Shown here: in pieces, positions 26,119 to 34,965 of the stretch
How positions within the stretch are numbered: position 1 is the first letter of the stretch
Layout: each line of letters begins with the position of its first letter
Assembly (NCBI RefSeq): GCF_037094685.1
Contig: NZ_CP146614.1
Coordinates: forward strand, 1,364,001-1,428,000
Origin: Massilia sp. METH4
Lineage (GTDB): Bacteria; Pseudomonadota; Gammaproteobacteria; Burkholderiales; Burkholderiaceae_D
DNA: 64,000 nucleotides
Direction: 5' to 3'
Made by a program: the position numbers and the translations under genes
Notes under the pieces: generated by a model
Seen by the model: the letters and a program-made list of their open reading frames with translations, nothing else
Database searches by the model: none
Told to the model about the DNA's origin: nothing

Positions 26119-26982
26119 ATGCCGAGAACCTTGCCTGGACTGCTGCGGCCGGCATTGCTTGCCGTCGCCCTGTCATCCGTTGCCACCGCCGCACTCGCCG
26201 GGCCGGTGATGACGTTCACTGCCGTCTTCGCCACCACGGGCATCGAGGACTCGAGCGAGTCGATCACCAGCAGCTCCTCGTTCCAGGAAGCTGGTGGGCG
26301 GTTCAATTTCGCGCAGACGCTGCGCGACGAAGTTGTCGTCGAGAACGGCATACGGACGACGTACCACTACCGCGATACCACGTACGACGTGGAGGGTTAC
26401 TGGCGCGATGCCGTGCATGTCGATCTCGACGTGGTGGCGGGCAGCGACCACACCGCGCAATTTCATGTCGTCGGCACGCTGGTCGCGGGACAGCAGTCGC
26501 GCCTGCTCCTGGGCGACCTCGGCTTCGAGGCCAGCCTGTCCCTGGCGGGCGCGTATCGCATCGGCGAAGTACCGGAATTCCCCGACCTTGCCCAGCCGCC
26601 GGCCCCGCCGGTATTTGCGAACATCTCGGCGGAGCCACCCGTTCCCCTGCCCGGCTCGCTTAGCTACGATCCGGAAAACAACGCTTTTTCCGCCACGGCG
26701 ACGGACGCGTTCAGCGCTTCGCGTTTCCTGCCGTACCACGAATATTCCTACCTGGCCTTTGCGAACGAAGACCTGCTGACGGACCGTATCGAGTTCACCT
26801 TGGCCGGCCCGGGATACGACCGGCAGATACGCAATCTGGGCTACTCGGAACTGCTGGGTACCGATGTCGCGCCCGTGCCTGAACCGGGCACCTGGATGAT
26901 GCTGCTCGCCGGCGTGGCCGTGCTGGTGCTCGCGCGCCGGTCCAGGGGGAATCGCGCGCGCACGACGCTCAAAAGCACATGA
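26119..26982 (+). CDS. PEP-CTERM sorted exported protein (tandem paralogue 2)
   Basis: A 287-residue homologue of the preceding gene, 24 bp downstream, clearly from tandem duplication. Shared blocks are PVMTFTA-x-x-ATTGI, TLRDEVVVENG, YHYRDTTYDVEGY, an AGPGYD segment and LGYSELLGTDV. The signal peptide ends near AALA, and the anchor is VPEPGTWMMLLAGVAVLVLA followed by RRSR. The middle region is Pro-rich (PDLAQPPAPP). The pair probably yields two surface or matrix proteins sorted by the same exosortase. The 3' end overlaps the convergent small membrane gene by 14 bp. Confidence 0.85.
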   Translation: MPRTLPGLLRPALLAVALSSVATAALAGPVMTFTAVFATTGIEDSSESITSSSSFQEAGGRFNFAQTLRDEVVVENGIRTTYHYRDTTYDVEGYWRDAVHVDLDVVAGSDHTAQFHVVGTLVAGQQSRLLLGDLGFEASLSLAGAYRIGEVPEFPDLAQPPAPPVFANISAEPPVPLPGSLSYDPENNAFSATATDAFSASRFLPYHEYSYLAFANEDLLTDRIEFTLAGPGYDRQIRNLGYSELLGTDVAPVPEPGTWMMLLAGVAVLVLARRSRGNRARTTLKST

Positions 26983-27100
26983 CGATGCGCGTCGCCATGT
27001 CGAACATGAAATCGGGCTGGAAGTAGGCGGCGAAGCACAGCCCCAGCACGATGGCGGCGAGGCACCACGCGAGCAGGCGCCGCCACTGCCACTTCATCAT
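26969..27100 (-). CDS. 43-residue single-helix membrane protein
   Basis: A small protein starting MMKWQWRRLLAWCLAAIVLG with one hydrophobic helix (about 9-26) and a short tail with paired acidic and aromatic residues. Its ATG overlaps the stop of the MFS transporter gene, so it is likely translationally coupled. Positive-inside topology (KWQWRR) puts the N-terminus in the cytoplasm. No family recognised. It could be an accessory subunit or stabiliser of the transporter. Confidence 0.55.
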   Translation of the reverse strand: MMKWQWRRLLAWCLAAIVLGLCFAAYFQPDFMFDMATRIVMCF

Positions 27101-28314
27101 GCCGCCTTCAGGCTCGGGCGCGACAGCGCGCGCTCGTCGATCGGCAGGTTGGCCAGGCCAGCCATGATGCCAAGGCCGATCGAGATCGTCCACACGAGGT
27201 CGTAGCTGCCCTGCAAGTCGAACACATAGCCGCCCAGCCACACACCGAGGAAGCTCCCGACCTGGTGTGAAAAGAACACGACCCCGGCCAGCATCGACAT
27301 GTGCGACAGCCCGAAGACGCCCGCGATGATGCCGTTGGTGAGCGGCACGGTGGACAGCCACAGCACGCCCATCGCCGCCGCGAACAGGTACACCGTGAGC
27401 GCGGATAGCGGCAGCGTCACGAACAGCGCGATGACGGCAGCACGGGCGAAGTAGATGAACGACAGCAGGTAGCGCTTCGGCAGCCTGCCACCCAGTTGCC
27501 CGGCCGCATAGGAACCGAAGATATTGAACAGGCCGATCAACGCCAGCGCCATGACGGCCACCTTCGGATCGGCCAGCCCCTGGTCCTTCAGGTAAGCGGG
27601 CATGTGCACGCCGATGAACACAAGCTGGAAGCCGCACACGAAATAGCCGGCCACCAGCAGCAGGAAGGAGCGGTTTCCGAGCGCCTCGCCGAGCGCTTCG
27701 CGGATGCTCTGCTGGTGGCCCGCGGCCTTGCGCACGGCCGGCTCGCGCAGCCGGAACGCCATCGGCACCATCAGGAACACCACGATGGCGGCCAGCAGGT
27801 ACAGCGCGTTCTGCCACCCCACCTGCGAAATCATCGTCTGCTCGATCGGCATCAAGAGGAACTGGCCGAACGAACTGGCCGCGCCGGAGATGCCGAAGGC
27901 CCAGGACCTTTTTTCGGGCGGCGCGGCCCGGCCGATGATGCCGCTGACGGCGCCGAACGCCGTGCAGGCCAGGCCCAGCCCGATCAGCACGCCCGAGCCG
28001 ATGATGAAGAGTGTGGGCTCGGCCACCGTGGCCATCCACACCAGGCCCGCCATGTAGGCGAATGCGCCGGCCAGCACCACGCGCATCGTGCCCCAGCGGT
28101 CCGCCACCATGCCGGCGAACGGGCCGAACGCGCCCCACAACAGGTTCTGCAGGGCCATCGCCAGCGAATACGTCTCCCGGCTCCAGCCATTGGCCTGGGA
28201 GATCGGCTGCATCCAGAAGCCGAAACCATGGCGCACGCCCATGGCGAGCGTGAGCACGACGCCGGTGGCCAGCAGGATGGTCTTGAGATCGAGGGAGCGC
28301 TGGCCGGCGGACAT
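27097..28314 (-). CDS. MFS transporter (oxalate/formate antiporter-like)
   Basis: A 405-residue, 12-helix major-facilitator protein. The N-terminal half has MGVRHGFGFWMQPISQANGW and GMVADRWGTMRVVLAGA, the A-motif between helices 2 and 3. A long cytoplasmic loop follows helix 6 (REPAVRKAAGHQQ). It resembles the OFA/YbfB-like clade with monocarboxylate or unknown substrates. The substrate cannot be deduced here. The ATG at 28314 follows GAGG; another ATG five codons upstream lacks a site. It is followed by the coupled 43-residue protein. Confidence 0.82.
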   Translation of the reverse strand: MSAGQRSLDLKTILLATGVVLTLAMGVRHGFGFWMQPISQANGWSRETYSLAMALQNLLWGAFGPFAGMVADRWGTMRVVLAGAFAYMAGLVWMATVAEPTLFIIGSGVLIGLGLACTAFGAVSGIIGRAAPPEKRSWAFGISGAASSFGQFLLMPIEQTMISQVGWQNALYLLAAIVVFLMVPMAFRLREPAVRKAAGHQQSIREALGEALGNRSFLLLVAGYFVCGFQLVFIGVHMPAYLKDQGLADPKVAVMALALIGLFNIFGSYAAGQLGGRLPKRYLLSFIYFARAAVIALFVTLPLSALTVYLFAAAMGVLWLSTVPLTNGIIAGVFGLSHMSMLAGVVFFSHQVGSFLGVWLGGYVFDLQGSYDLVWTISIGLGIMAGLANLPIDERALSRPSLKAA

Positions 28315-28463
28315 GGTAAAGCCTCGCATAAAGCGTTCAGTGTAACCCAGGCAGATGTTTCCCGCGTGGCAACGAGGTATATAAGCTTGTACCAATAAAT
28401 ACGTTGTCTTCTGTGCAGTGCAACATTAGAATTGTCGATCGTTTAATAACAATACGCAAAGAT

Positions 28464-28799
28464 ATGCAGAAATCCAAACAATATTTCTTCATAGCTACTA
28501 CGGCCCTGATGCTGGCCACCCCCTTCGCCAATACCGTTGCCGCGCCGGCCGTGGCTGCTACGGCCGCGATCTCGCAACCTGCCCTCGTCGCCGCTGCAAG
28601 CGGCGCTGCGGAAACGTCCCCGGCAGCGGACCAGTCCGCGGTAAAGTCCGCGTCTTCCCACGACAAGGGTGAGCGCACCGGGTCGCGCGCGGCTCAACTG
28701 TCCGACTGGTCCATGCTGCTGGTCGGCGCGGGCCTGCTGCTGCTGCCCCGCAGGCGCCGCCCCGCCGACACGTTCACCGATCAGCGGTCCGCGTCGTAG
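28464..28799 (+). CDS. Small exported protein with C-terminal membrane anchor
   Basis: A 111-residue protein with a signal peptide (YFFIATTALMLATPFANTVA), an Ala/Ser-rich low-complexity body, and a C-terminal hydrophobic stretch followed by arginines (WSMLLVGAGLLLLPRRRR). The tail has the layout of a PEP-CTERM or LPXTG-like sorting signal (helix then basic cluster) but lacks Pro-Glu-Pro. It could be a degenerate exosortase substrate or simply membrane-anchored. It overlaps the convergent oxidoreductase gene by 19 bp. Confidence 0.6.
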   Translation: MQKSKQYFFIATTALMLATPFANTVAAPAVAATAAISQPALVAAASGAAETSPAADQSAVKSASSHDKGERTGSRAAQLSDWSMLLVGAGLLLLPRRRRPADTFTDQRSAS

Positions 28800-29779
28800 A
28801 CCACGCCGATCTGCCGCCGCATCTCGTCCAGCACGCCCATCAAGGCGAGCGTTTCGTCGAGCGGCATCACGGGGCTTTCCGTCAGTCCCTCGCGCAGGCA
28901 GCGGTTCACTTCGATGATCTCGTGGGCATAGCCGTTGCCGATGCGTGGAATGCGCTGCGCGCGGCGGCTGCCGTCGCTCAGTTCCACCGTTAATTCTTCC
29001 GTGTTGTTGAAGCGGCCGTGCAGGCGCACGAACCCCTTGCTGCCGTAGACGGTGAATTCCACGGGCGTACGCACGGCCAGGCTGGACGTGCACGACGCCA
29101 GGGCGCCATTCTCGTGTTGCAGTGCAAACGCGCATTGCACGTCCACGCCGGTCGGGCCCAGCTGGCCGACCGCCTGGACCGCCTTGACGGGGCCGAGGAA
29201 ATACGCGGCGATCGACAATGGATAGATGCCCAGGTCCAGCAGCGACCCACCGCCGAGAGCCGGGTTGAACAGCCGGTGCTCCGGTTCCACGTCGGCATGA
29301 AAGCCGAAGTCACCCTGTACGGCGGCGACCGTGCCGATCTCGCCGCTGGCCGCGACGCGCTTCGCTTCGAGCACGGCAGGGTGGAAGCGCGTCCACATCG
29401 CCTCCATCACGAACAGTTTCTTCGCGCGTGCCAGCGTCACGACTTCTTCCGCCTCGCGGCGGTTGACCGTGAACGCCTTTTCGACCAGCACGTGCTTGCC
29501 TCCTTCCAGGCACATCAGCGCATTGTCGCGGTGCATCGGATGCGGCGTGGCGATGTAAATCGCGTCGACATCGGGATCGTCGGCCAGCGCCTGGTAGCTG
29601 CCGTGGCTTTTCGTCAACTCATGCGAACCGTGTTCGGTGGCGAACGCGGTAGCGCTATCAACACTCCTCGACGCAACGGCCGCGAGCACGGCGTCGGGCG
29701 TATCCTTCAGCGCGGCGGCGAAGGCCGTGGCGATCTTGCCGGTGCCGAGGATGCCCCAGCGGATGGTCCGTACTGTCAT
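28781..29779 (-). CDS. Gfo/Idh/MocA-family NAD(P)-dependent oxidoreductase
   Basis: A 332-residue dehydrogenase of the glucose-fructose oxidoreductase / inositol dehydrogenase type. The N-terminal Rossmann domain has IRWGILGTGKIATAFAAAL, and DAIYIATPHPMHRDNALMCL carries the nucleotide-pocket pattern. HVLVEKAFTVNRREAEE contains the conserved E-K-P-like motif, here E-K-A. The C-terminal alpha/beta domain holds GSLLDLGIYPLSIAAYFLG with the catalytic-site Asp and Tyr. The substrate is an unknown sugar, polyol or trans-dihydrodiol. It overlaps DUF3025 by ATGA and probably follows pyrC in one operon. Confidence 0.85.
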   Translation of the reverse strand: MTVRTIRWGILGTGKIATAFAAALKDTPDAVLAAVASRSVDSATAFATEHGSHELTKSHGSYQALADDPDVDAIYIATPHPMHRDNALMCLEGGKHVLVEKAFTVNRREAEEVVTLARAKKLFVMEAMWTRFHPAVLEAKRVAASGEIGTVAAVQGDFGFHADVEPEHRLFNPALGGGSLLDLGIYPLSIAAYFLGPVKAVQAVGQLGPTGVDVQCAFALQHENGALASCTSSLAVRTPVEFTVYGSKGFVRLHGRFNNTEELTVELSDGSRRAQRIPRIGNGYAHEIIEVNRCLREGLTESPVMPLDETLALMGVLDEMRRQIGVVYDADR

Positions 29780-30579
29780 GATTTCTCCAAGGTAGATGCG
29801 TTCCGTTTCGGACGGAACACGGTGGTGTCGTCATAAAACGCGTCGTCCTGCGCCGCCCACCAGCCGGGAATGCCCAGCACCGGCAGCGGCGTGAAGTCGG
29901 CCTTGCGCAAGCCCGCGGTACGCAGGCGTTCGGCCACGTGCGCGTCGATCCACGCTTGCTGCCGGGCGCGCTCCAGCGTGAAAAACTCCGCCGGCGCAGG
30001 CACGACCAGCGTATGCGCGGTGATGGCCTTGTAGGGCGCCATCAGCTTTTCCATCAGGGCGTGGCCGAACAGCCAGACCTGCGCTTCCCGGCCGAAGGAC
30101 CCGCCACGCTCGACGAAGGCTTCGCGCCAGCGGTGGTTGCGCAGCGCATCGGCCAGCGCATGGCCTTGCATATTATCCAACACCACGAGCAAGGCCGCAT
30201 TCTCGTCGAACAGCGTGGCCGCGTCGCGCGCCGCGCCCCGCTCGGCGCGGATGCCGTCGCGCGCGATCTGCGCCGCCTGCAAGGCGTTCAATTCGCGCTT
30301 GACCAGGGGGAAGCTGAGCCACACGAGGCCGTTGAAGAAATCGTGCAGGTTGTCGCGCGTGGGCACGCAGCCCGTGGCGCCGATGTGCTCTTCGTAGGCC
30401 GTGCCTTCGGGCAGCGCGGCCTGCGGCACGAAGCGCACCGGCAAGCCGGCGTGGTTGACGAGTCCCAGCGCCGCGGCACGGGCGCTGAACGTGCCGATGA
30501 CGTCGGCCGGATCGATCGTGTCCGCCGCCGGGCGCACGGCATCGAACCACGGCCGAGACCAGTCGACAGCAGGCAGCAT
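29776..30579 (-). CDS. DUF3025 domain protein
   Basis: A 267-residue cytoplasmic protein matching DUF3025. Recognisable segments are GCVPTRDNLHDFFNGLVWL, FDENAALLVVLDN, and VWLFGHALMEKLMAPYKAIT. It is often found downstream of pyrC in Burkholderiales, and here it follows pyrC by 4 bp and overlaps the oxidoreductase. No catalytic activity is established. The W-R-E-A-F-V-E-R-G region and conserved His residues (HDFFN, GHAL) hint at an enzyme, but that is speculation. Confidence 0.8.
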   Translation of the reverse strand: MLPAVDWSRPWFDAVRPAADTIDPADVIGTFSARAAALGLVNHAGLPVRFVPQAALPEGTAYEEHIGATGCVPTRDNLHDFFNGLVWLSFPLVKRELNALQAAQIARDGIRAERGAARDAATLFDENAALLVVLDNMQGHALADALRNHRWREAFVERGGSFGREAQVWLFGHALMEKLMAPYKAITAHTLVVPAPAEFFTLERARQQAWIDAHVAERLRTAGLRKADFTPLPVLGIPGWWAAQDDAFYDDTTVFRPKRNASTLEKS

Positions 30580-30583
30580 CAGG

Positions 30584-31636
30584 TCAGGCCATGCGCCAGT
30601 TGATGGTCTCGCCGGCGTTCAGCGGCACCACTTCCTGCTCGCCGAACGGCAGGGTCTGCGGCAGCGTCCACTGTTCGCGGTGCAGCGTGATCGTGCCCTC
30701 GTTCGGCGGCAGGCCGTAGAACGCCGGGCCGTTCAGGCTCGCGAAGGCTTCCAGCTTGTCCAGCGCGCCGGCGCGTTCGAACGCCTCGGCATACAGCTCC
30801 ATCGCGTGCAGGGCCGTGTAGCAGCCCGCGCAGCCGCAAGCGGCCTCCTTCGCACCTTGCGCGTGCGGGGCCGAATCGGTGCCCAGGAAGAACCGTTCGT
30901 CGCCGCTCGTGGCCGCCGTCACCAGCGCCAGGCGGTGTTCCTCGCGCTTGAGCACGGGCAGGCAGTAGTAGTGCGGGCGGATGCCGCCCTTGAAGATCTC
31001 GTTGCGGTTGTACAGCAGGTGGTGGGCGGTGATCGTGGCGGCGATCGGGCCTTCCGCCTCGGCCACGTACTGCGCCGCATCCTTGGTGGTGATGTGCTCG
31101 AACACCACGTTCAGCGCCGGGAAGTCCTTGCGCAGCGGGCGCATGATGCGCTCGATGAACACGGCTTCGCGGTCGAACAGGTCGATGTCCGGATCGGTCA
31201 CTTCGCCGTGCACCAGGAAGGGCAAGCCCGTTTCCTGCATCACTTCCAGTGCCTTGTAGCAGTTGGCCAGGTCGGTCACGCCGGCGTCGGAATTGGTGGT
31301 GGCGCCGGCCGGGTACAGTTTTACCGCATGCACGAAGTCCGACTCGGCGGCGCGGCGGATCTCGTCCGGCGACGTGTTGTTCGTCAGGTACAGGGTCATC
31401 AGGGGCTCGAACGACATCCCGGCGGGCAGCGCGGCCAGGATGCGGTCGCGGTAGGCCTCGGCCTGGGCAACGGTCGTCACGGGCGGCTTCAGGTTCGGCA
31501 TCACGATGGCACGGGCGAACTGGCGGGCGCTGTGCGGCAGCACGCTGGCCATCGTGGCGCCGTCGCGCAGGTGCAGGTGCCAGTCGTCGGGGCGGATGAT
31601 GGTGAGAGAGGATGGAGCGTCGAAGGTGGTGGACAT
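30584..31636 (-). CDS. pyrC: Dihydroorotase
   Basis: A 350-residue class II dihydroorotase, third step of pyrimidine biosynthesis (N-carbamoyl-aspartate to dihydroorotate). Zinc ligands are visible in [10 protein letters not shown], the carboxylated Lys in [18 protein letters not shown], His in FLVHGEV and FEHITT, and Asp in [10 protein letters not shown]. The ATG at 31636 gives the normal N-terminus [19 protein letters not shown]; the frame extends two codons to a TTG. It may be cotranscribed with DUF3025 downstream and lies 41 bp after gltK. Confidence 0.96.
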   Translation of the reverse strand: MSTTFDAPSSLTIIRPDDWHLHLRDGATMASVLPHSARQFARAIVMPNLKPPVTTVAQAEAYRDRILAALPAGMSFEPLMTLYLTNNTSPDEIRRAAESDFVHAVKLYPAGATTNSDAGVTDLANCYKALEVMQETGLPFLVHGEVTDPDIDLFDREAVFIERIMRPLRKDFPALNVVFEHITTKDAAQYVAEAEGPIAATITAHHLLYNRNEIFKGGIRPHYYCLPVLKREEHRLALVTAATSGDERFFLGTDSAPHAQGAKEAACGCAGCYTALHAMELYAEAFERAGALDKLEAFASLNGPAFYGLPPNEGTITLHREQWTLPQTLPFGEQEVVPLNAGETINWRMA

Positions 31637-31677
31637 GGGCAAGTCTCTGGAAGCGCTGGAAAAACGGAAGTGCCATT

Positions 31678-32364
31678 TTACCTGCTAGCTTCCCTCGTAC
31701 GCTGCAATCGCCGTACCACGGCCGACAGGGCGCAGCACATCAGGAAGTAGACGACGGCCACGAAACTGTACATTTCCACCAGCCGCCCGTCGCGCTGGGC
31801 CACGCGCGCCGCCGCCCCCACGAAATCGGGTACCGACAGCACATAGACCAGCGACACGTCCTGGAACAGCACGATCGTTTGCGTGAGCAGCACGGGCAGC
31901 ATGTTGCGCAGCGCCTGCGGCAGCACCACATGGCCCATGCATTGCCAATAACGCATGCCCAGCGCCTGCGCGGCATCCAGCTGGCCACGCGGGATCGCCT
32001 GGATGCCGCCGCGCATGATCTCGGAGTAGTAGGCCGCCTGGAACAGGGTGAACGTGATCAGCGCCGACCAGAACGCGCCCACGCGCACCGGCTCCTGCGC
32101 GCCGATCGCCCAGGCAGCAACATAGGGCACGAGGAAATAGAACCAGAAGATCACCAGCACCAGCGGCACGGCGCGGATCAGGTTCACATAGGTGGCCGCC
32201 AGCAGCGCCAGCGGCCTGAAACCGGACAGCCGGGCCAGCGCCAGCAAGGTGCCCAGCGCCACGCCGCCCAGCATGGCCAGCGCCGTCAGCTTGATCGTGA
32301 AGGTCATGCCGGTCAGCAGCACGTCCGCCCACGAGCGCCGGATCACGTCGAAGTCGAAGTCCAT
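31678..32364 (-). CDS. gltK: Glutamate/aspartate ABC transporter permease GltK
   Basis: A 228-residue permease of the HisMQ-type amino-acid uptake family with about five helices. It begins [20 protein letters not shown], matching GltK. The EAA loop, which docks the ATPase, is [25 protein letters not shown] in part. It pairs with GltJ as a heterodimeric channel. The ATG at 32364 sits 11 bp after gltJ. Its stop lies just before the pyrC leader. Confidence 0.92.
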   Translation of the reverse strand: MDFDFDVIRRSWADVLLTGMTFTIKLTALAMLGGVALGTLLALARLSGFRPLALLAATYVNLIRAVPLVLVIFWFYFLVPYVAAWAIGAQEPVRVGAFWSALITFTLFQAAYYSEIMRGGIQAIPRGQLDAAQALGMRYWQCMGHVVLPQALRNMLPVLLTQTIVLFQDVSLVYVLSVPDFVGAAARVAQRDGRLVEMYSFVAVVYFLMCCALSAVVRRLQRTREASR

Positions 32365-32374
32365 CGGCGGGCTC

Positions 32375-33106
32375 CTAGTATTTCCCCAGAGTGCCAGGCA
32401 GCGCCAGCCTGCGCTCGACGGCATGCATGCCGGCCGTAACGACCAGGTTGACCAGCACGTACAGCACGGTGGCCGCCGTGTAGGCCTCGAATACCTGGAA
32501 CGAGAATTCCTGGATCGCGCGGGCGCTGGCCGTCAGTTCCACCAGGCCGATCGTCAGCGCCACCGAGCTGTTCTTGATGATGTTGAGGAATTCGCTCGTC
32601 AACGGCGGCAGCACGATGCGCACCGCCAGCGGCAGCAGCACGTGCCGGTAAGCCTGCCCCCGCGTGAGCCCCAGCGCCAGCGCCGCCTGGGCCTGCCCGC
32701 CGGCCAGCGCATCGATGCCCGCCGCAACCTGCACCGCCACCCGCGCCGACGTGAAAAAGCCCAGGCACACGACGGCCGTGACGAACGGCGCCTGCGGCAA
32801 GGCCTTCAGCCAGTCGCCGGCCGCTCGCGGCAGCAGCTCGGGCACGACGAAGAACCACAGGAACATCTGCACCAGCAACGGCACGTTGCGGAACAGCTCC
32901 ACGTAGCCGCCGGCGACAAGGCGCAACCAGCGCTGCGGCAAGGTGCGGGCGACGCCCACCAGCGTCCCGAGCAGCAACGCCATCGCCCAGCCGGCCAGCG
33001 AGGTGGCCAGGGTCCAGCCCAGGCCGGACAGCAGCATCTGCCAATAGGTGTTGACACCGTCCGGCGACAGTTCGCCGAAGATGGCCCAGTTCCAGTTGTA
33101 ATCCAT
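32375..33106 (-). CDS. gltJ: Glutamate/aspartate ABC transporter permease GltJ
   Basis: A 243-residue permease starting MDYNWNWAIFGELSPDGVNT, typical of GltJ. GYVELFRNVPLLVQMFLWFF is the conserved helix-loop of polar amino-acid permeases. The EAA loop reads ALALGLTRGQAYRHVLLP, and TSEFLNIIKNSSVALTIG follows. It forms the membrane channel with GltK for L-glutamate and L-aspartate uptake. It starts 15 bp after gltI. Confidence 0.93.
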   Translation of the reverse strand: MDYNWNWAIFGELSPDGVNTYWQMLLSGLGWTLATSLAGWAMALLLGTLVGVARTLPQRWLRLVAGGYVELFRNVPLLVQMFLWFFVVPELLPRAAGDWLKALPQAPFVTAVVCLGFFTSARVAVQVAAGIDALAGGQAQAALALGLTRGQAYRHVLLPLAVRIVLPPLTSEFLNIIKNSSVALTIGLVELTASARAIQEFSFQVFEAYTAATVLYVLVNLVVTAGMHAVERRLALPGTLGKY

Positions 33107-33121
33107 GGCCTGCCCGGCCGC

Positions 33122-34024
33122 TCAACGGTAGGCGGCGGGGTCGGGCGAATCGGTGGGGTTGGCGACCACTTTCTGCAACTGCGGCGACATCGGCACGTTC
33201 AGGTTGATGCCCTTGGGCGGAATCGGGCTGGTGAACCATTTCGCGTACAGGCGCGGGAAGTCGGGCGAAGCGAAGGCCGCGCGAATGGCGGCATCGACCA
33301 CTTCCTTGAAGGCGGGGTCGCCGCGGCGCAGCATGATGCCGTAGGGCTCGAGCGAGAGCGCTTCGCTGCCGATCACGTAGTCGGCGGGCTGCTTCGAGCC
33401 GGCCACCTGGGCGGCCAGCAGGATATCGTCGTTCGCCTCGGCCGCCGCGCGGTTCGTTTCCAGCATCAGGAACGATTCGGGGTGGTCCTTGCCGATCACG
33501 ATGCGCATGCCCAGGTTGCGTTCCCGGTTCAGCGCCGTCATCTGCTTCAGCGTCGTCGTGCCCGCCGTGGCGACCAGGGTCTTGCCCTTCATGTCGGCCA
33601 GCGAGCGGATATTGGCCGTCTTGCGGGTCAGGAGCCGGTTGGCGATCACGAAGATCGTGGGCGAGAACGCCACCTGTCCCGCGCGATCGGCATTGTTCGT
33701 GGTGGAGCCGCATTCGAGGTCGATGGTGCCGTTCGCCATCAGCGGGATGCGGTTGCTGGCCGAGACAGGCGTCATGCGCACTTCGACCGGCTTGTTCAGG
33801 CGCTTCTTGACCTCGTCGACGATTTTCATGCACAGGTCGACCGAATAGCCGATGAAGCGCCCCTTGTCATCGAGGTAGGAGAACGGCACCGAGCCTTCGC
33901 GCACGCCCAGCGTGATGTAGCCGTCGCGCCCGATCTTGGCCAGCGTGCCGGGCGGCTGCTGCGCATGGATGGCGCCGGCGACCAGCGCGAGGGTCAGGAA
34001 TACGAACAGCCGGATCGATGCCAT
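33122..34024 (-). CDS. gltI: Glutamate/aspartate periplasmic binding protein GltI
   Basis: A 300-residue substrate-binding protein with a signal peptide (FVFLTLALVAGAIHA, about residues 6-20). The mature domain matches family 3 binding proteins: ITLGVREGSVPFSYLDDKGR, GYSVDLCMKIVDEV, TIDLECGSTTNNADR and PYGIMLRRGDPAF. These are the GltI pattern, with the Arg and Ser ligands for the amino-acid alpha groups. The ATG at 34024 has AGGAGGAAATC upstream. It lies between gltL (upstream) and gltJ. Confidence 0.93.
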   Translation of the reverse strand: MASIRLFVFLTLALVAGAIHAQQPPGTLAKIGRDGYITLGVREGSVPFSYLDDKGRFIGYSVDLCMKIVDEVKKRLNKPVEVRMTPVSASNRIPLMANGTIDLECGSTTNNADRAGQVAFSPTIFVIANRLLTRKTANIRSLADMKGKTLVATAGTTTLKQMTALNRERNLGMRIVIGKDHPESFLMLETNRAAAEANDDILLAAQVAGSKQPADYVIGSEALSLEPYGIMLRRGDPAFKEVVDAAIRAAFASPDFPRLYAKWFTSPIPPKGINLNVPMSPQLQKVVANPTDSPDPAAYR

Positions 34025-34080
34025 GATTTCCTCCTGGAGAAAAGCCACGTCGAAAAAAGCTGCTGCCGCGGTATTCCGGC

Positions 34081-34806
34081 TCAGTGAATGATCCTGGCCA
34101 GGAAATCGCGCGCGCGCTCCGACCGGGGCGCGCCAAAGAATTCATCCTTGCCGCAATCCTCGACGATGCGGCCCTTGTCCATGAAAACGACCCGGTTCGC
34201 CACGCGGCGCGCGAACCCCATTTCATGGGTGACGACCATCATCGTCATGCCATCCTGCGCCAGTCCCACCATCACGTCCAGCACTTCGTTGATCATTTCC
34301 GGATCGAGCGCCGATGTGGGTTCGTCGAACAACATCGCGATCGGGTCCATGGACAGCGCCCGGGCGATCGCCACGCGCTGCTGCTGGCCGCCGGAAAGCT
34401 GGTTCGGGTATTTGTCCTGCTGCGCCAGCAGGCCCACGCGATCGAGGTATTTCAGGCCCCGCTCATTGGCCTCGTCGCGCGAGCGCTTCAAGACCTTGAC
34501 CTGGCCGAGGGTAAGGTTTTCGCGCACCGACAGGTGGGGAAACAACTCGAAATTCTGGAACACCATGCCGATGCGCGCGCGCAACTGCGACAAGTTCGTG
34601 CCGGGCGCATTCACCGCGATGCCATCCACGACGATCTCGCCGCGCTGGATCGGTTCCAGCCCGTTGACGGCCTTGATCAGGGTGGATTTGCCGGAGCCGG
34701 AGGGCCCGCAGATCACCATCACGTCGCCCCGGTCCACTTGCGTGGTGCAATCGGTGAGTACCTGGAATTGCCCATACCACTTGCTGATGTTTTGTATGTC
34801 GATCAT
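34081..34806 (-). CDS. gltL: Glutamate/aspartate ABC transporter ATPase GltL
   Basis: A 241-residue ATPase with Walker A GPSGSGKS, Q-loop MVFQNFELFPH, signature LSGGQQQRVAIARAL, Walker B AMLFDEPTSALDPE and switch His in VVTHEMG. The start MIDIQNISKWYGQFQVLTDC (34806) matches the known GltL N-terminus and length; ATG 34812 and GTG 34824 are alternatives. The gene is first in the operon (gltL-I-J-K) rather than last as in enterobacteria. It is divergent from the DAACS symporter with about 160 bp between the starts. Confidence 0.92.
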   Translation of the reverse strand: MIDIQNISKWYGQFQVLTDCTTQVDRGDVMVICGPSGSGKSTLIKAVNGLEPIQRGEIVVDGIAVNAPGTNLSQLRARIGMVFQNFELFPHLSVRENLTLGQVKVLKRSRDEANERGLKYLDRVGLLAQQDKYPNQLSGGQQQRVAIARALSMDPIAMLFDEPTSALDPEMINEVLDVMVGLAQDGMTMMVVTHEMGFARRVANRVVFMDKGRIVEDCGKDEFFGAPRSERARDFLARIIH

Positions 34807-34965
34807 CGCCATTCGTGCGCTCACAGCCTGCTTGACAGTGTCGGAAGCCCCAAGGATACTGCGCGAAACTTTTCAAACAAATGCCTGATAATTAATCATA
34901 TTACGGCAACCACGGCCCCGGCGCGCAATCCGCCGCCGCGCGCCCAGCATGGAGATACAAAGCTC

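Noticed and set aside
29647..29660. CGGTAGCGCTATCA, an 11/14 match to the GntR operator
   Set aside because: It lies deep inside the Gfo/Idh coding sequence with no promoter nearby and no link to sugar acids; the GC-rich core makes a chance match likely.
34084..34965. Long N-terminal extension of the symporter reading frame
   Set aside because: It is antisense to gltL and its composition is shadow-like; the family N-terminus begins at ATG 34966.
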